Both the position numbers and the translations under genes were made by a program. A stretch of 11,791 nt of DNA from Campylobacterales bacterium (GTDB taxonomy: Bacteria; Campylobacterota; Campylobacteria; Campylobacterales; JALSKU01). The notes beneath the pieces were generated by a model that saw nothing but the letters and a program-made list of their open reading frames with translations, had not been told where the DNA came from and did no database searches. Shown here piece by piece: positions 1 through 6,290 of the stretch. The stretch covers positions 1 to 11,791 of the forward strand of contig JALVXV010000133.1 in the NCBI GenBank assembly GCA_027038235.1. The letters run 5' to 3'. Each line of letters starts with the position of its first letter. The stretch's first letter is position 1.

Positions 1-1
1 A

Positions 2-172
2 ATGTATTATACATCCTTAGCTATTATCCTTGGATTTAGTATACTTACAACTTCCAACTTTATACCTACCATCTACTTTGGTCTATTGACAGTCGTTGTT
101 ATGCTTGTTGCTCTTTTATCTGCATTACTGCTTTTGCCTATACTGATTATAAAAAGCAGAAGCTTTTCATAG
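2..172 (+). CDS. RND/MMPL-family membrane transporter, C-terminal fragment
   Basis: This is the last 56 codons of a gene entering from the left edge, ending at TAG 170-172. The peptide is almost wholly hydrophobic: one segment around residues 4-30 (with NFIPTIYFGLL) and a second at about 30-50 (VVVMLVALLSALLLLPILI), then a short basic tail KSRSFS. An F-x-P-x-x-Y-F-G-L-L-T stretch followed by a Leu-rich helix ending LLLLP is typical of the last two transmembrane helices of RND-superfamily exporters with MMPL/SSD-type domains. The ATG at position 2 is probably an internal methionine. I infer an inner-membrane exporter or lipid/hopanoid-type transporter; the substrate cannot be told from this tail. 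The stop codon is also the first base triplet of repeat element C. Confidence 0.65.
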   Translation: MYYTSLAIILGFSILTTSNFIPTIYFGLLTVVVMLVALLSALLLLPILIIKSRSFS

Positions 173-277
173 GGAAAAAGAGGGATAGAGGTCAAACAGT
201 AAAGAGGCTTCAAGCCAAAAATTGCAAAGCAATTTCACCTCTTTACCCCTTTACTCCTTCTCACCTTTACCCCTTTT
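171..277 (+). repeat. Palindromic element C: inverted arms of 8-nt tandem units around a small hairpin
   Basis: The right arm reads as tandem octamers CTTTACCC, CTTTACTC, CTTCTCAC, CTTTACCC, then CTTTTT (241-278). The left arm (171-216) is purine-rich with the complementary character (AGGGAAAA, AGAGGGAT, AGAGGTCA, AACAGTAA, AGAGG) and the same 8-nt phase. Between them sits a perfect hairpin, AAATTGC-AAA-GCAATTT, at 219-235. The element begins at the TAG of the upstream transporter gene. The imperfect long stem ending in a T-run (273-278) could also end transcription of that gene. It is related to elements A and B by layout, and to B by a shared 19-base core (217-235). Confidence 0.7.
219..235 (+). 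repeat. Core hairpin of element C
   Basis: A 7-bp perfect stem (AAATTGC/GCAATTT) with an AAA loop. The 19 bases AAAAATTGCAAAGCAATTT at 217-235 recur identically at 7916-7934 in element B. Confidence 0.75.
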
Positions 278-300
278 TAAAAAAATAATTCAAAAAAGTC

Positions 301-328
301 TTGATATTTTAATTTTTTATGCTATAAT
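301..328 (+). promoter_or_regulatory. Sigma-70-type promoter P1 for the RRM gene
   Basis: TTGATA at 301-306 and TATAAT at 323-328 are 16 bp apart, and TG at 320-321 gives an extended -10 (TGnTATAAT). Transcription would start near 335, leaving a leader of about 105 nt before the ATG at 440. That leader is long enough to carry regulation, such as the cold-responsive control known for some bacterial RRM genes, but I see no clear fold in it. Confidence 0.6.
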
Positions 329-409
329 GCTACTAAGTATTGCTTAATGGTTGATATATTCACTTTATCTCTTTTTTAGAAATCATTTGAATTATGTTTA
401 ATTGTTAGG

Positions 410-418
410 TGGTATAAT
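410..418 (+). promoter_or_regulatory. Possible second promoter P2 for the RRM gene (extended -10)
   Basis: TGGTATAAT is a perfect extended -10 element. There is no good -35 at 17 bp; TTGAAT at 387-392 is 20 bp away. A start near 425 would give a leader of about 15 nt that just keeps the Shine-Dalgarno AAGGA at 425-429. The string GTGGTAYAATT recurs in the mdh promoter candidate. Less certain than P1. Confidence 0.4.
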
Positions 419-439
419 TTTTCAAAGGAACACGAACAT

Positions 440-712
440 ATGCAGATTTATGTAGGAAATATGTCTTACGGGACAACAGAAGAGGGACTTAAGGATCTAT
501 TTGGCAACTATGGCGAAGTAGAGGCAGTTAAAATTATAACTGATAGAGAGACAGGAAGAGCTAAAGGCTTCGGTTTTATCACAATGAATGACGAAGGTGC
601 GGCTAAAAGTGCTATAGAAGATCTTGACGGTAAAGAGTTTGAAGGTAGAACTTTGAGAGTAAATGAAGCTAAGCCAAGAGAAGAGAGACCTAGAAACTTC
701 AACAGATACTAA
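440..712 (+). CDS. Small RRM-domain RNA-binding protein
   Basis: The 90-residue protein is a single RNA recognition motif with a short charged tail. RNP2 is IYVGNM (residues 3-8) and RNP1 is KGFGFITM (42-49), with the aromatic residues Y4, F44 and F46 that stack on RNA bases. The tail after about residue 78 (KPREERPRNFNRY) is basic and Asn/Arg-rich. The length is normal for bacterial stand-alone RRM proteins, which are cytoplasmic, bind single-stranded RNA and are often linked to cold or stress response. The ATG is preceded by AAAGGA at a suitable distance. It appears monocistronic: two promoter candidates lie upstream and a GC-rich hairpin follows the stop directly. Specific RNA targets cannot be inferred. 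Confidence 0.93.
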   Translation: MQIYVGNMSYGTTEEGLKDLFGNYGEVEAVKIITDRETGRAKGFGFITMNDEGAAKSAIEDLDGKEFEGRTLRVNEAKPREERPRNFNRY

Positions 713-715
713 AAT

Positions 716-739
716 CCTTGCCGTTTAAAAACGGCAAGG
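716..739 (+). terminator. Hairpin just after the RRM gene
   Basis: CCTTGCCGTTT and AAACGGCAAGG pair as a strong perfect inverted repeat three bases after the stop. No U-run follows on the plus strand, so it is not a canonical intrinsic terminator. It may act as a weak terminator or protect the mRNA 3' end. Confidence 0.5.
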
Positions 740-795
740 CACAAACCACCTCCATCCATACATCCTCCTAGATTTTAAAATTAATATAGTATTTA

Positions 796-804
796 TGTTA
801 AAAT
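796..804 (+). promoter_or_regulatory. Possible extended -10 for the HIT-GGDEF operon
   Basis: TGTTAAAAT fits TGn plus a -10 hexamer (TAAAAT, 799-804). No good -35 is visible. A start near 811 would make the HIT mRNA almost leaderless, which fits the lack of a Shine-Dalgarno sequence before the ATG at 818. Confidence 0.35.
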
Positions 805-817
805 AGTACAATTTCAT

Positions 818-1201
818 ATGGAAACCAACGATATAAAAAAACCTATCTTTGAAAATGAAATGTTATATATCTTAAAAGAGGACTCTTCTATACCTTGGGT
901 AAAAATTTTTCCAAAAAAAGAGTGCAAAGAGCTTAGTGATTGCGATAAAAGTATCCAAGATATACTTATAAATACTATGATTGTAGCACAAAAGGCTATG
1001 ATAGATTTTTATAATCCTACAAAGATAAATATAGCTATGTTTGGAAACTATCTGCCAAAACTTCATATCCATGTTATGGCTCGTTTCAAAAATGACTCGC
1101 ACTATCCTGAGCCTATGTGGGGCAGAAAACAGAGAGAAAGTAGTTTAAATCTTCCCTCTTTTAATGATTTTATACAAATATTACAGGAGAAATTGAAATG
1201 A
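818..1201 (+). CDS. HIT-domain protein (nucleotide hydrolase/transferase fold)
   Basis: The 127-residue protein carries the HIT signature near its C-terminus, LPKLHIHVMARFKND (residues 79-93), followed by HYPEPMWG. In the family a central histidine attacks the alpha-phosphate of nucleotides such as AMP-lysine, ApnA or GpnN. Here His83 and His85 are present, but the third triad position is Met87. To my memory, loss of the third His also occurs in the HIT subfamily with the P-x-P-[ILMV]-W-G tail, so it need not mean inactivity. No ribosome binding site precedes the ATG, so translation may be leaderless. Its stop overlaps the next start (ATGA, 1198-1201), which implies translational coupling with the GGDEF regulator. 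The exact substrate is unknown. Confidence 0.85.
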   Translation: METNDIKKPIFENEMLYILKEDSSIPWVKIFPKKECKELSDCDKSIQDILINTMIVAQKAMIDFYNPTKINIAMFGNYLPKLHIHVMARFKNDSHYPEPMWGRKQRESSLNLPSFNDFIQILQEKLK

Positions 1202-2439
1202 TACAAGAGAGAATACTTTTAGTTGAAGACAACAAAGCTCTTTCCAAGCTTATAAAAAGAAAAATGCAAGACAATCTAAATTTTGACATTATCCAATCTT
1301 ATACTTTAGAAGAGACAAGTAATATTTTAGAAGATAATGATGATTTTTTTGTAGCACTTCTTGATCTTAATCTTCCCGATGCACCCAATGGAGAGATAGT
1401 TGATCTTGTTTTATCTTATGATATTGCTTCTATCATTTTAACAGGTAGCATTGATGAGCAAACAAGAGATGACATGCTAAAAAAAGGTATTATTGACTAT
1501 GTCTATAAAGGTAATATGGAGGATATAAACTATATCTTTTCACTCATACAAAGACTTTTAAAAAATAGAGATACTAAAGTTATGGTAGTAGATAGTTCTC
1601 AAGCTACTAGAAGGTATTTAAAGGAGATTTTGATTAGGCATATGTTTAAGGTATTAGTCGCAGCTCATGGAGAAGAGGCTCTAAACTATCTTGAGGACAA
1701 TAAAGATATAAAGCTTATTTTAACTGATTATAATATGCCTGTTATCGATGGTCTTGAACTTACCAAAAGAGTAAGGGAGCATTATAGTAAACAGCAATTA
1801 CCAATTATATCATTAACCAATAATAACGAACATCTCATATCTGCAAAATTTTTAAAATTTGGTGTAAATGACTTTATCAATAAACCCTTTTCCAATGAGG
1901 AGCTTATCTATAGGATAAACAATACTTTAGAATCAATAGAGCAGATAGAGCTATTATCTAGGTTTGCTAACTATGACTTTGTAACAAATTTGCACAATAG
2001 AAGATATTTTTTTGACAATATAGATGATTTTTTAAATAGCAATGATCACTATGCTATAGCAATGCTAGATATAGATCATTTTAAAAAGATTAATGATACC
2101 TATGGTCATGATGTGGGTGATATGGTTTTAAAACATTTAAGTACTATTTTAAAAAACAATACAAAAGGCTCTGATTTGGTAGCAAGATTTGGTGGAGAGG
2201 AGTTTTGTATAGCTTTAGCAAATATAGATGAAAAAACTGCTATAAGATTTTTTATAAAACTTAAAAATCTCATCTCAAATGAGGAGGTAAAGTTTAAAAA
2301 CTATACTATCAAATATAGTGTATCTATAGGAGTAGTTTCAAAAGATGAAAAGGAGTGTATAGAAAAACTTATTCAAAAGGCTGATAAAGCTCTTTATAAA
2401 GCAAAGAGGGGTGGTAGAGATAGGGTTGAAATATATTAA
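1198..2439 (+). CDS. Response regulator with two REC domains and a GGDEF diguanylate cyclase domain
   Basis: This 413-residue cytoplasmic protein has three domains. REC1 (about 4-120) has acidic residues E10/D11, phospho-acceptor Asp56 (LLDLNLPD), Thr82 and Lys104. REC2 (about 127-245) has Asp132, phospho-acceptor Asp177 (LTDYNMP), Thr207 and Lys229 in NKPF. GGDEF (about 255-413) has DIDHFKKIND (291-300) with metal-binding Asp291, and the active-site motif RFGGEEF (330-336). It should make c-di-GMP from two GTP when phosphorylated. The inhibitory-site position reads K323-G-S-D326 instead of RxxD, so product inhibition may be weak. No membrane segment is seen, so a separate histidine kinase must feed it. 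It is translated from an ATGA overlap with the HIT gene. The layout is PleD-like (REC-REC-GGDEF), but both receivers look intact. Confidence 0.93.
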   Translation: MIQERILLVEDNKALSKLIKRKMQDNLNFDIIQSYTLEETSNILEDNDDFFVALLDLNLPDAPNGEIVDLVLSYDIASIILTGSIDEQTRDDMLKKGIIDYVYKGNMEDINYIFSLIQRLLKNRDTKVMVVDSSQATRRYLKEILIRHMFKVLVAAHGEEALNYLEDNKDIKLILTDYNMPVIDGLELTKRVREHYSKQQLPIISLTNNNEHLISAKFLKFGVNDFINKPFSNEELIYRINNTLESIEQIELLSRFANYDFVTNLHNRRYFFDNIDDFLNSNDHYAIAMLDIDHFKKINDTYGHDVGDMVLKHLSTILKNNTKGSDLVARFGGEEFCIALANIDEKTAIRFFIKLKNLISNEEVKFKNYTIKYSVSIGVVSKDEKECIEKLIQKADKALYKAKRGGRDRVEIY

Positions 2440-2480
2440 AACCCAAATTTTGCCCTAGAGCTTAATGAAATATAATATAA

Positions 2481-2499
2481 GGAGAGGATTGATGTCTCC
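2481..2499 (-). terminator. Weak hairpin in the convergent gap after oorC
   Basis: GGAGA (2481-2485) and TCTCC (2495-2499) can pair, with two extra G-U pairs on the minus-strand RNA, between the convergent GGDEF and oorC genes. The following bases are AT-rich but contain no true U-run. A bidirectional terminator is expected in this 78-bp gap, but the evidence for this one is thin. Confidence 0.25.
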
Positions 2500-2517
2500 C
2501 CCTCCCCTTTTGATACT

Positions 2518-3078
2518 CTATTTTTGCTTTTCTAAAGCGATCTTAGCATATTTTTCGCCAAGTTCAAATGCAGTTTTATTAAGTTCTACAAATTTTGGTG
2601 GAACTTTTTCTATCATAGTATTGTAAACAAAGTCTCTATCCATTACTGGATCCATAGTAATTGTAATCCCCAAAGCTACAACTGATTGAGTTACGACATT
2701 GCCGACCTCCTCTTTAGCTATGGTAATAAGTGGAATTTCATATATCTTCCACTTTTTTCTATCCTCATCGCTAGGATGAACTAAGTTTGGCTCTACTACT
2801 ATAATGCCACCCTCTTTTACACCCTCTTTAAAAGCATTGTAGCTAACTTGGGCAACTGAGAGCATAAACTCTATCTCACCCTCATTAGCATAAGGATATA
2901 GTATCTCTTTATCATCAAGAAGGATGTCAACCTTTGTAGGACCACCTCTTACTTGAGAAGTATAAGTTGCAGCTTTTACACCATATCCACCCTCTTGTAT
3001 CTTTGCAGCAGCCAAAATCTCTCCAGCAAGAAGAACACCTTGACCACCAACACCTGTAAATCTCAATTGATGTCTCAT
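2518..3078 (-). CDS. oorC: 2-oxoglutarate:ferredoxin oxidoreductase, gamma subunit
   Basis: The 186-residue protein is the gamma domain of the 2-oxoacid:acceptor oxidoreductases, with the N-terminal glycine-rich motif GVGGQGV (residues 9-15) and the conserved YTSQVRGGPTKVDILL stretch (about 39-54). It is the small subunit of the four-subunit OorDABC enzyme, which in the reductive direction carboxylates succinyl-CoA to 2-oxoglutarate using reduced ferredoxin and in the oxidative direction does the reverse. It is the last gene of the minus-strand operon. The stop of oorB is fused to its Shine-Dalgarno sequence (TAAGGAG), followed by ATG. Length and order match oorC of Campylobacter and Helicobacter. 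Confidence 0.95.
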   Translation of the reverse strand: MRHQLRFTGVGGQGVLLAGEILAAAKIQEGGYGVKAATYTSQVRGGPTKVDILLDDKEILYPYANEGEIEFMLSVAQVSYNAFKEGVKEGGIIVVEPNLVHPSDEDRKKWKIYEIPLITIAKEEVGNVVTQSVVALGITITMDPVMDRDFVYNTMIEKVPPKFVELNKTAFELGEKYAKIALEKQK

Positions 3079-3087
3079 CTGTTCTCC

Positions 3088-3921
3088 TTATAGTTGTACT
3101 TTTGTTTTGTTTTGAGCTGCCTCGATGACTTTATCATAAAGTTCACAATACTCTGCAGCCTCTTCATCTTTTTTCAAGACACCTGTTGGAAACAATCCTT
3201 TTCTCTCCTCTTCACTCATAGCATCATATTTTCTTTTTGATACTGTTCTGCTATCTATCCAATTAAGACATTGTGCAGCTTCACCCATTTTATTTTTTCT
3301 ACCTAGATTTATATGGCAGTTTGAAAAAATATCAAAGAAAGAGTAGCCCTTATGAGTAAAACCATCTACAAAAATCTTCTCTAATTTTTTAGGATCTAAA
3401 ACACTCTCTCTTGCTATAAAACTAGCTCCAGCACCTTCAGCCAATTTACAAGCATCAAATGTAGGATCTACATTTCCATATTGAGCTGTAACTGTCCACA
3501 TTCCCTGAGGAGTTGTAGGACTTGTTTGTGAATTTGTTAAGCCATAGATAAAGTTATTTATAACTACATGATTTAAGTCAATATTTCTTCTACATCCATG
3601 AATAGTATGATTTCCTCCTATCGCTAAACCATCACCATCGCCTGTTACTACGATAACATGTTTATCAGGATTGGCAAGTTTTATACCTGTAGCATAAGCT
3701 ATAGTTCTTCCATGAGTTGTATGAACAGTATTACAATTTACATAAGAGCTAAGCCTTCCACTACATCCAATACCAGATACGATACAAACATCATTCATAT
3801 CCCATCCTAATTTATCGATAGCTCTTATGATAGACTTTAGTATAACTCCATCACCACATCCCCAACACCAAAGTGTCGGCATTTTATCCGTTCTTAAATA
3901 TTTATCATAATTAAAAGCCAT
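3088..3921 (-). CDS. oorB: 2-oxoglutarate:ferredoxin oxidoreductase, beta (TPP-binding) subunit
   Basis: This 277-residue subunit binds thiamine pyrophosphate and an iron-sulfur cluster. CWGCGDG (19-25) supplies Cys19 and Cys22, Cys53 lies in GIGCSGR, and Cys202 is the likely fourth ligand. The TPP/Mg motif is GDGDG (94-98), followed by NN (122-123) and YGLT (126-129). It decarboxylates or carboxylates at C1 and passes electrons through the cluster to the OorD ferredoxin domain and ferredoxin. The start ATG overlaps the oorA stop by one base (TAATG), which implies coupled translation in equal amounts. The family also contains pyruvate and other 2-oxoacid enzymes; the Campylobacterota gene order points to 2-oxoglutarate. 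Confidence 0.95.
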   Translation of the reverse strand: MAFNYDKYLRTDKMPTLWCWGCGDGVILKSIIRAIDKLGWDMNDVCIVSGIGCSGRLSSYVNCNTVHTTHGRTIAYATGIKLANPDKHVIVVTGDGDGLAIGGNHTIHGCRRNIDLNHVVINNFIYGLTNSQTSPTTPQGMWTVTAQYGNVDPTFDACKLAEGAGASFIARESVLDPKKLEKIFVDGFTHKGYSFFDIFSNCHINLGRKNKMGEAAQCLNWIDSRTVSKRKYDAMSEEERKGLFPTGVLKKDEEAAEYCELYDKVIEAAQNKTKVQL

Positions 3922-5048
3922 TAGAACATCTCCTTAACTTTTTCTACCATTTCACTTGGTGCAATAGGTCTTCCATTTGCCTTATGAAGAGTTTTAAAAT
4001 CATCTCTTTTCATCACTCTTTGTATCTCTTCAAGATATTGACCCATATTTAACTCTGTTACAAAAATCTTTTCAAATCTCTCACCTATCTCTTTTAGCTT
4101 CTTTTGAGGGCTTGGCCACATAGTTATTGGTCTAAAAAGCCCAGCTTTTATACCCTCATCTCTTAATTTTTCAACTGCCTCTTTTGCACCTCTGCTGATA
4201 CTTCCATAAGCAATTATGCAAACTTCAGCATCATCTAGCTTATACTCCTCATAAGAGACTATATCATCAGCATTATTATTGATCTTTCCTGTAAGTCTTT
4301 CTATGTTAAACTCACACTGCACTGCATCTTCAGTAGGAAAACCTGTAGGTCCATGATGAAGACCTGTAATATGATACTTATAACCCTTAAAGAAAGGATT
4401 TAAAACTGCAGGTTTATTCATATCCACATCATAAGGAAGATAATCCTTTGGATCTCCTGTAAACTCCTCTCTTGTTACTATCTCAAGCTCATCGACCTCC
4501 GGAATGATAGCCTTTCCTTGCATATGACCCAAAGTTTCATCTAAAAGTAAAAAGACTGGTGTCATATACTTTTCAGCTAAGTTAAATGCTCTAACAGTCT
4601 CAGTATAAGCCTCTTCCAAACTTCCCGGACACAAAGCAATACTTGCAAAATCACCATGAGTTGGATACTTTGCTTGACCAATATCTGCTTGAGAAACCCT
4701 TGTTGGAAGACCAGTACTAGGACCACCTCTCATGACATTTACTATCACCAAAGGTATCTCAGCTATAAAAGCTAAGCCTATTTGCTCTGATTTTAAACTC
4801 ATTCCAGGACCACTTGTAGCAGTCATAGCCTTTGTGCCACTCATTGATGCACCAAGAGCTACTGAAATACCAGCAATCTCATCTTCCATCTGTATAAATT
4901 TACCACCGGCTCTAGGCAACAATACACTACAATCATGGGCTATTTCACTCGAAGGAGTCAAAGGATAGCCACCAAAAAATCTACATCCACATTCAACAGC
5001 CGCCTGAGCTGCTAATTTATTACCTGTTGAAATAACTTCTCTTGCCAT
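3921..5048 (-). CDS. oorA: 2-oxoglutarate:ferredoxin oxidoreductase, alpha subunit
   Basis: The 375-residue alpha subunit has the pyrimidine-binding TPP domain, with GGYPLTPSSE (about 26-35), TSGPGMSL (about 78-85) and RGGPSTGLPTR (about 107-117), and a C-terminal transketolase-like domain. It forms the active site with OorB. I place the start at ATG 5048 rather than at the in-frame TTG at 5051, because AAGGAG is only 2 nt from the TTG but 5 nt from the ATG. That Shine-Dalgarno sequence is fused to the oorD stop (TAAGGAG). The stop overlaps oorB by one base. An internal stretch (about 200-270, with YKYHITGLHHGPTGFPTED) is the kind of insert found in 2-oxoglutarate-type alpha subunits. Confidence 0.95.
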   Translation of the reverse strand: MAREVISTGNKLAAQAAVECGCRFFGGYPLTPSSEIAHDCSVLLPRAGGKFIQMEDEIAGISVALGASMSGTKAMTATSGPGMSLKSEQIGLAFIAEIPLVIVNVMRGGPSTGLPTRVSQADIGQAKYPTHGDFASIALCPGSLEEAYTETVRAFNLAEKYMTPVFLLLDETLGHMQGKAIIPEVDELEIVTREEFTGDPKDYLPYDVDMNKPAVLNPFFKGYKYHITGLHHGPTGFPTEDAVQCEFNIERLTGKINNNADDIVSYEEYKLDDAEVCIIAYGSISRGAKEAVEKLRDEGIKAGLFRPITMWPSPQKKLKEIGERFEKIFVTELNMGQYLEEIQRVMKRDDFKTLHKANGRPIAPSEMVEKVKEMF

Positions 5049-5057
5049 CAATACTCC

Positions 5058-5375
5058 TTAAGCACTCAATTTCATATAATGATTTTTCTTTATAGCTTCT
5101 GCTCTTTGTTTTGCTTCAGGAGTTAGTTTAGCAAACTTATACTCCCCTCTTTCAGCAACATAGATAGCAAAATCTGGACAATGCAATTCGCAATCTCTAC
5201 AACCTATACAACTCTCAGGATTTTCAACTGATATAGTTGCTCCAAGGATTGTAGTATCAGCTGGAACCATTGCTAAAACTCCAGCTGGACACATCTCTAC
5301 ACAAATATCACAAGCTTTACATCTGCTCGTATCAACCCATACCGGAGTATTTTCCGGTGCTTTTATGCTACTCAT
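5058..5375 (-). CDS. oorD: 2-oxoglutarate:ferredoxin oxidoreductase, delta subunit (2x[4Fe-4S] ferredoxin)
   Basis: The 105-residue protein has two complete cluster motifs, C19-x2-C22-x2-C25-x3-C29-P and C56-x2-C59-x2-C62-x3-C66-P, which bind two [4Fe-4S] clusters. It relays electrons between the catalytic OorA/OorB pair and free ferredoxin. The segment between the motifs is longer than in a minimal bacterial ferredoxin, as expected for an enzyme delta subunit. It lies directly downstream of sucD, which makes its substrate succinyl-CoA, and directly upstream of oorA. AAGGAG stands ahead of the ATG at good distance. Confidence 0.94.
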   Translation of the reverse strand: MSSIKAPENTPVWVDTSRCKACDICVEMCPAGVLAMVPADTTILGATISVENPESCIGCRDCELHCPDFAIYVAERGEYKFAKLTPEAKQRAEAIKKNHYMKLSA

Positions 5376-5389
5376 ATCCTCTCCTTGTT

Positions 5390-6265
5390 TTACTTATTGT
5401 TTAAAACTTCTGTTACAGCTTTGCCTATCTCAGCTGGACTTATTACCACTCTTACTCCAGCAGCCTCTAAAGCCTCCATCTTCTCTTTGGCAGTTCCACT
5501 TCCACCACTTACAATAGCTCCAGCATGACCCATTCTCTTGCCTTTTGGTGCAGTTTGACCAGCAATAAAAGCAACAACTGGCTTAGAGATATTATCTTTT
5601 ATATATTTTGCTGCTTGAATTTCAAGATCTCCGCCTATCTCACCTATCAAAACGATAGCTTTAGTTTTAGGATCATTTTCAAACATAGGTAAAAGCTGAA
5701 GATAACTAAGACCAATTATTGGATCTCCACCAATTCCTACCGCAGTTGTTATCCCATGTCCTTCTTGGCAAACTTGGTTAGCTGCTTCATAGGTCAAAGT
5801 TCCACTCTTTGATATAAGCCCTACACTCCCCTTTTTAAAAATCATTCCAGGCATAATACCTATCTTACACTCTTCAGCTGTAATTATACCAGGACAGTTA
5901 GGTCCTATAGTTTTCATACCATTTTTTACTGCATAAGCCTTTGCTTTCATCATATCTTGTACAGGAGCACCCTCAGTAATAATGACAGCAAGTTCTACTC
6001 CAGCATCAGCTGCTTCCATCACAGCATCAGCAACAAATGCAGGTGGCACAAATATCATGCTCACAGTTGCACCTGTAGCTTTAACTGCCTCTTTAACAGT
6101 ATTAAAAACCGGTTTACCAAGATGTTCCATGCCACCTTTACCCGGAGTTACACCACCAACTATCTTTGTGCCATACTCCAAACACTGCTCAGCATGAAAG
6201 GTACCCTCTTTCCCTGTAAAACCTTGAACTATTACTTTTGTATCTTTATCTACCAATATACTCAT
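5390..6265 (-). CDS. sucD: Succinyl-CoA synthetase, alpha subunit
   Basis: The 291-residue subunit has normal length for the family. The CoA-binding Rossmann part contains GFTGKEGTFH (15-24), followed by GPNCPG (121-126). The phosphorylated catalytic histidine is His247 in GHAGAIVSG, followed by GSGTA (255-259). With SucC it interconverts succinate, ATP and CoA with succinyl-CoA. It feeds OorDABC, encoded next. On the minus strand the leader reads AAGGAG-AAAA-ATGAAATGAG: a two-codon ORF (ATG AAA TGA) ends on top of the sucD ATG. I chose the second ATG (6265) because only it opens the long frame and gives the family N-terminus MSILVDKDTKV. It follows element A and takes its Shine-Dalgarno sequence from just outside the right arm. 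Confidence 0.95.
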   Translation of the reverse strand: MSILVDKDTKVIVQGFTGKEGTFHAEQCLEYGTKIVGGVTPGKGGMEHLGKPVFNTVKEAVKATGATVSMIFVPPAFVADAVMEAADAGVELAVIITEGAPVQDMMKAKAYAVKNGMKTIGPNCPGIITAEECKIGIMPGMIFKKGSVGLISKSGTLTYEAANQVCQEGHGITTAVGIGGDPIIGLSYLQLLPMFENDPKTKAIVLIGEIGGDLEIQAAKYIKDNISKPVVAFIAGQTAPKGKRMGHAGAIVSGGSGTAKEKMEALEAAGVRVVISPAEIGKAVTEVLNNK

Positions 6266-6290
6266 TTCATTTTTCTCCTTCTAGTCGAAA

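Noticed and set aside
2456..2464. TAGAGCTTA after the GGDEF gene, resembling a heptamer of elements A and B
   Set aside because: One unit only, with no facing arm. Nine bases in AT-rich sequence can match by chance, although a decayed end cannot be excluded.
2492..2626. Plus-strand ORF with GGAG before an ATG at 2492, running antisense into oorC
   Set aside because: The frame covers only the 3' end of the well-supported oorC gene and the peptide looks like an antisense translation. No family resemblance.
5049..5051. TTG at 5051 as the oorA start
   Set aside because: Only 2 nt from AAGGAG. The adjacent in-frame ATG at 5048 has proper spacing.
2518..5375. Pyruvate:ferredoxin oxidoreductase instead of Oor
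   Set aside because: Subunit types are shared, but the D-A-B-C order directly after sucCD is that of the Campylobacterota 2-oxoglutarate enzyme.
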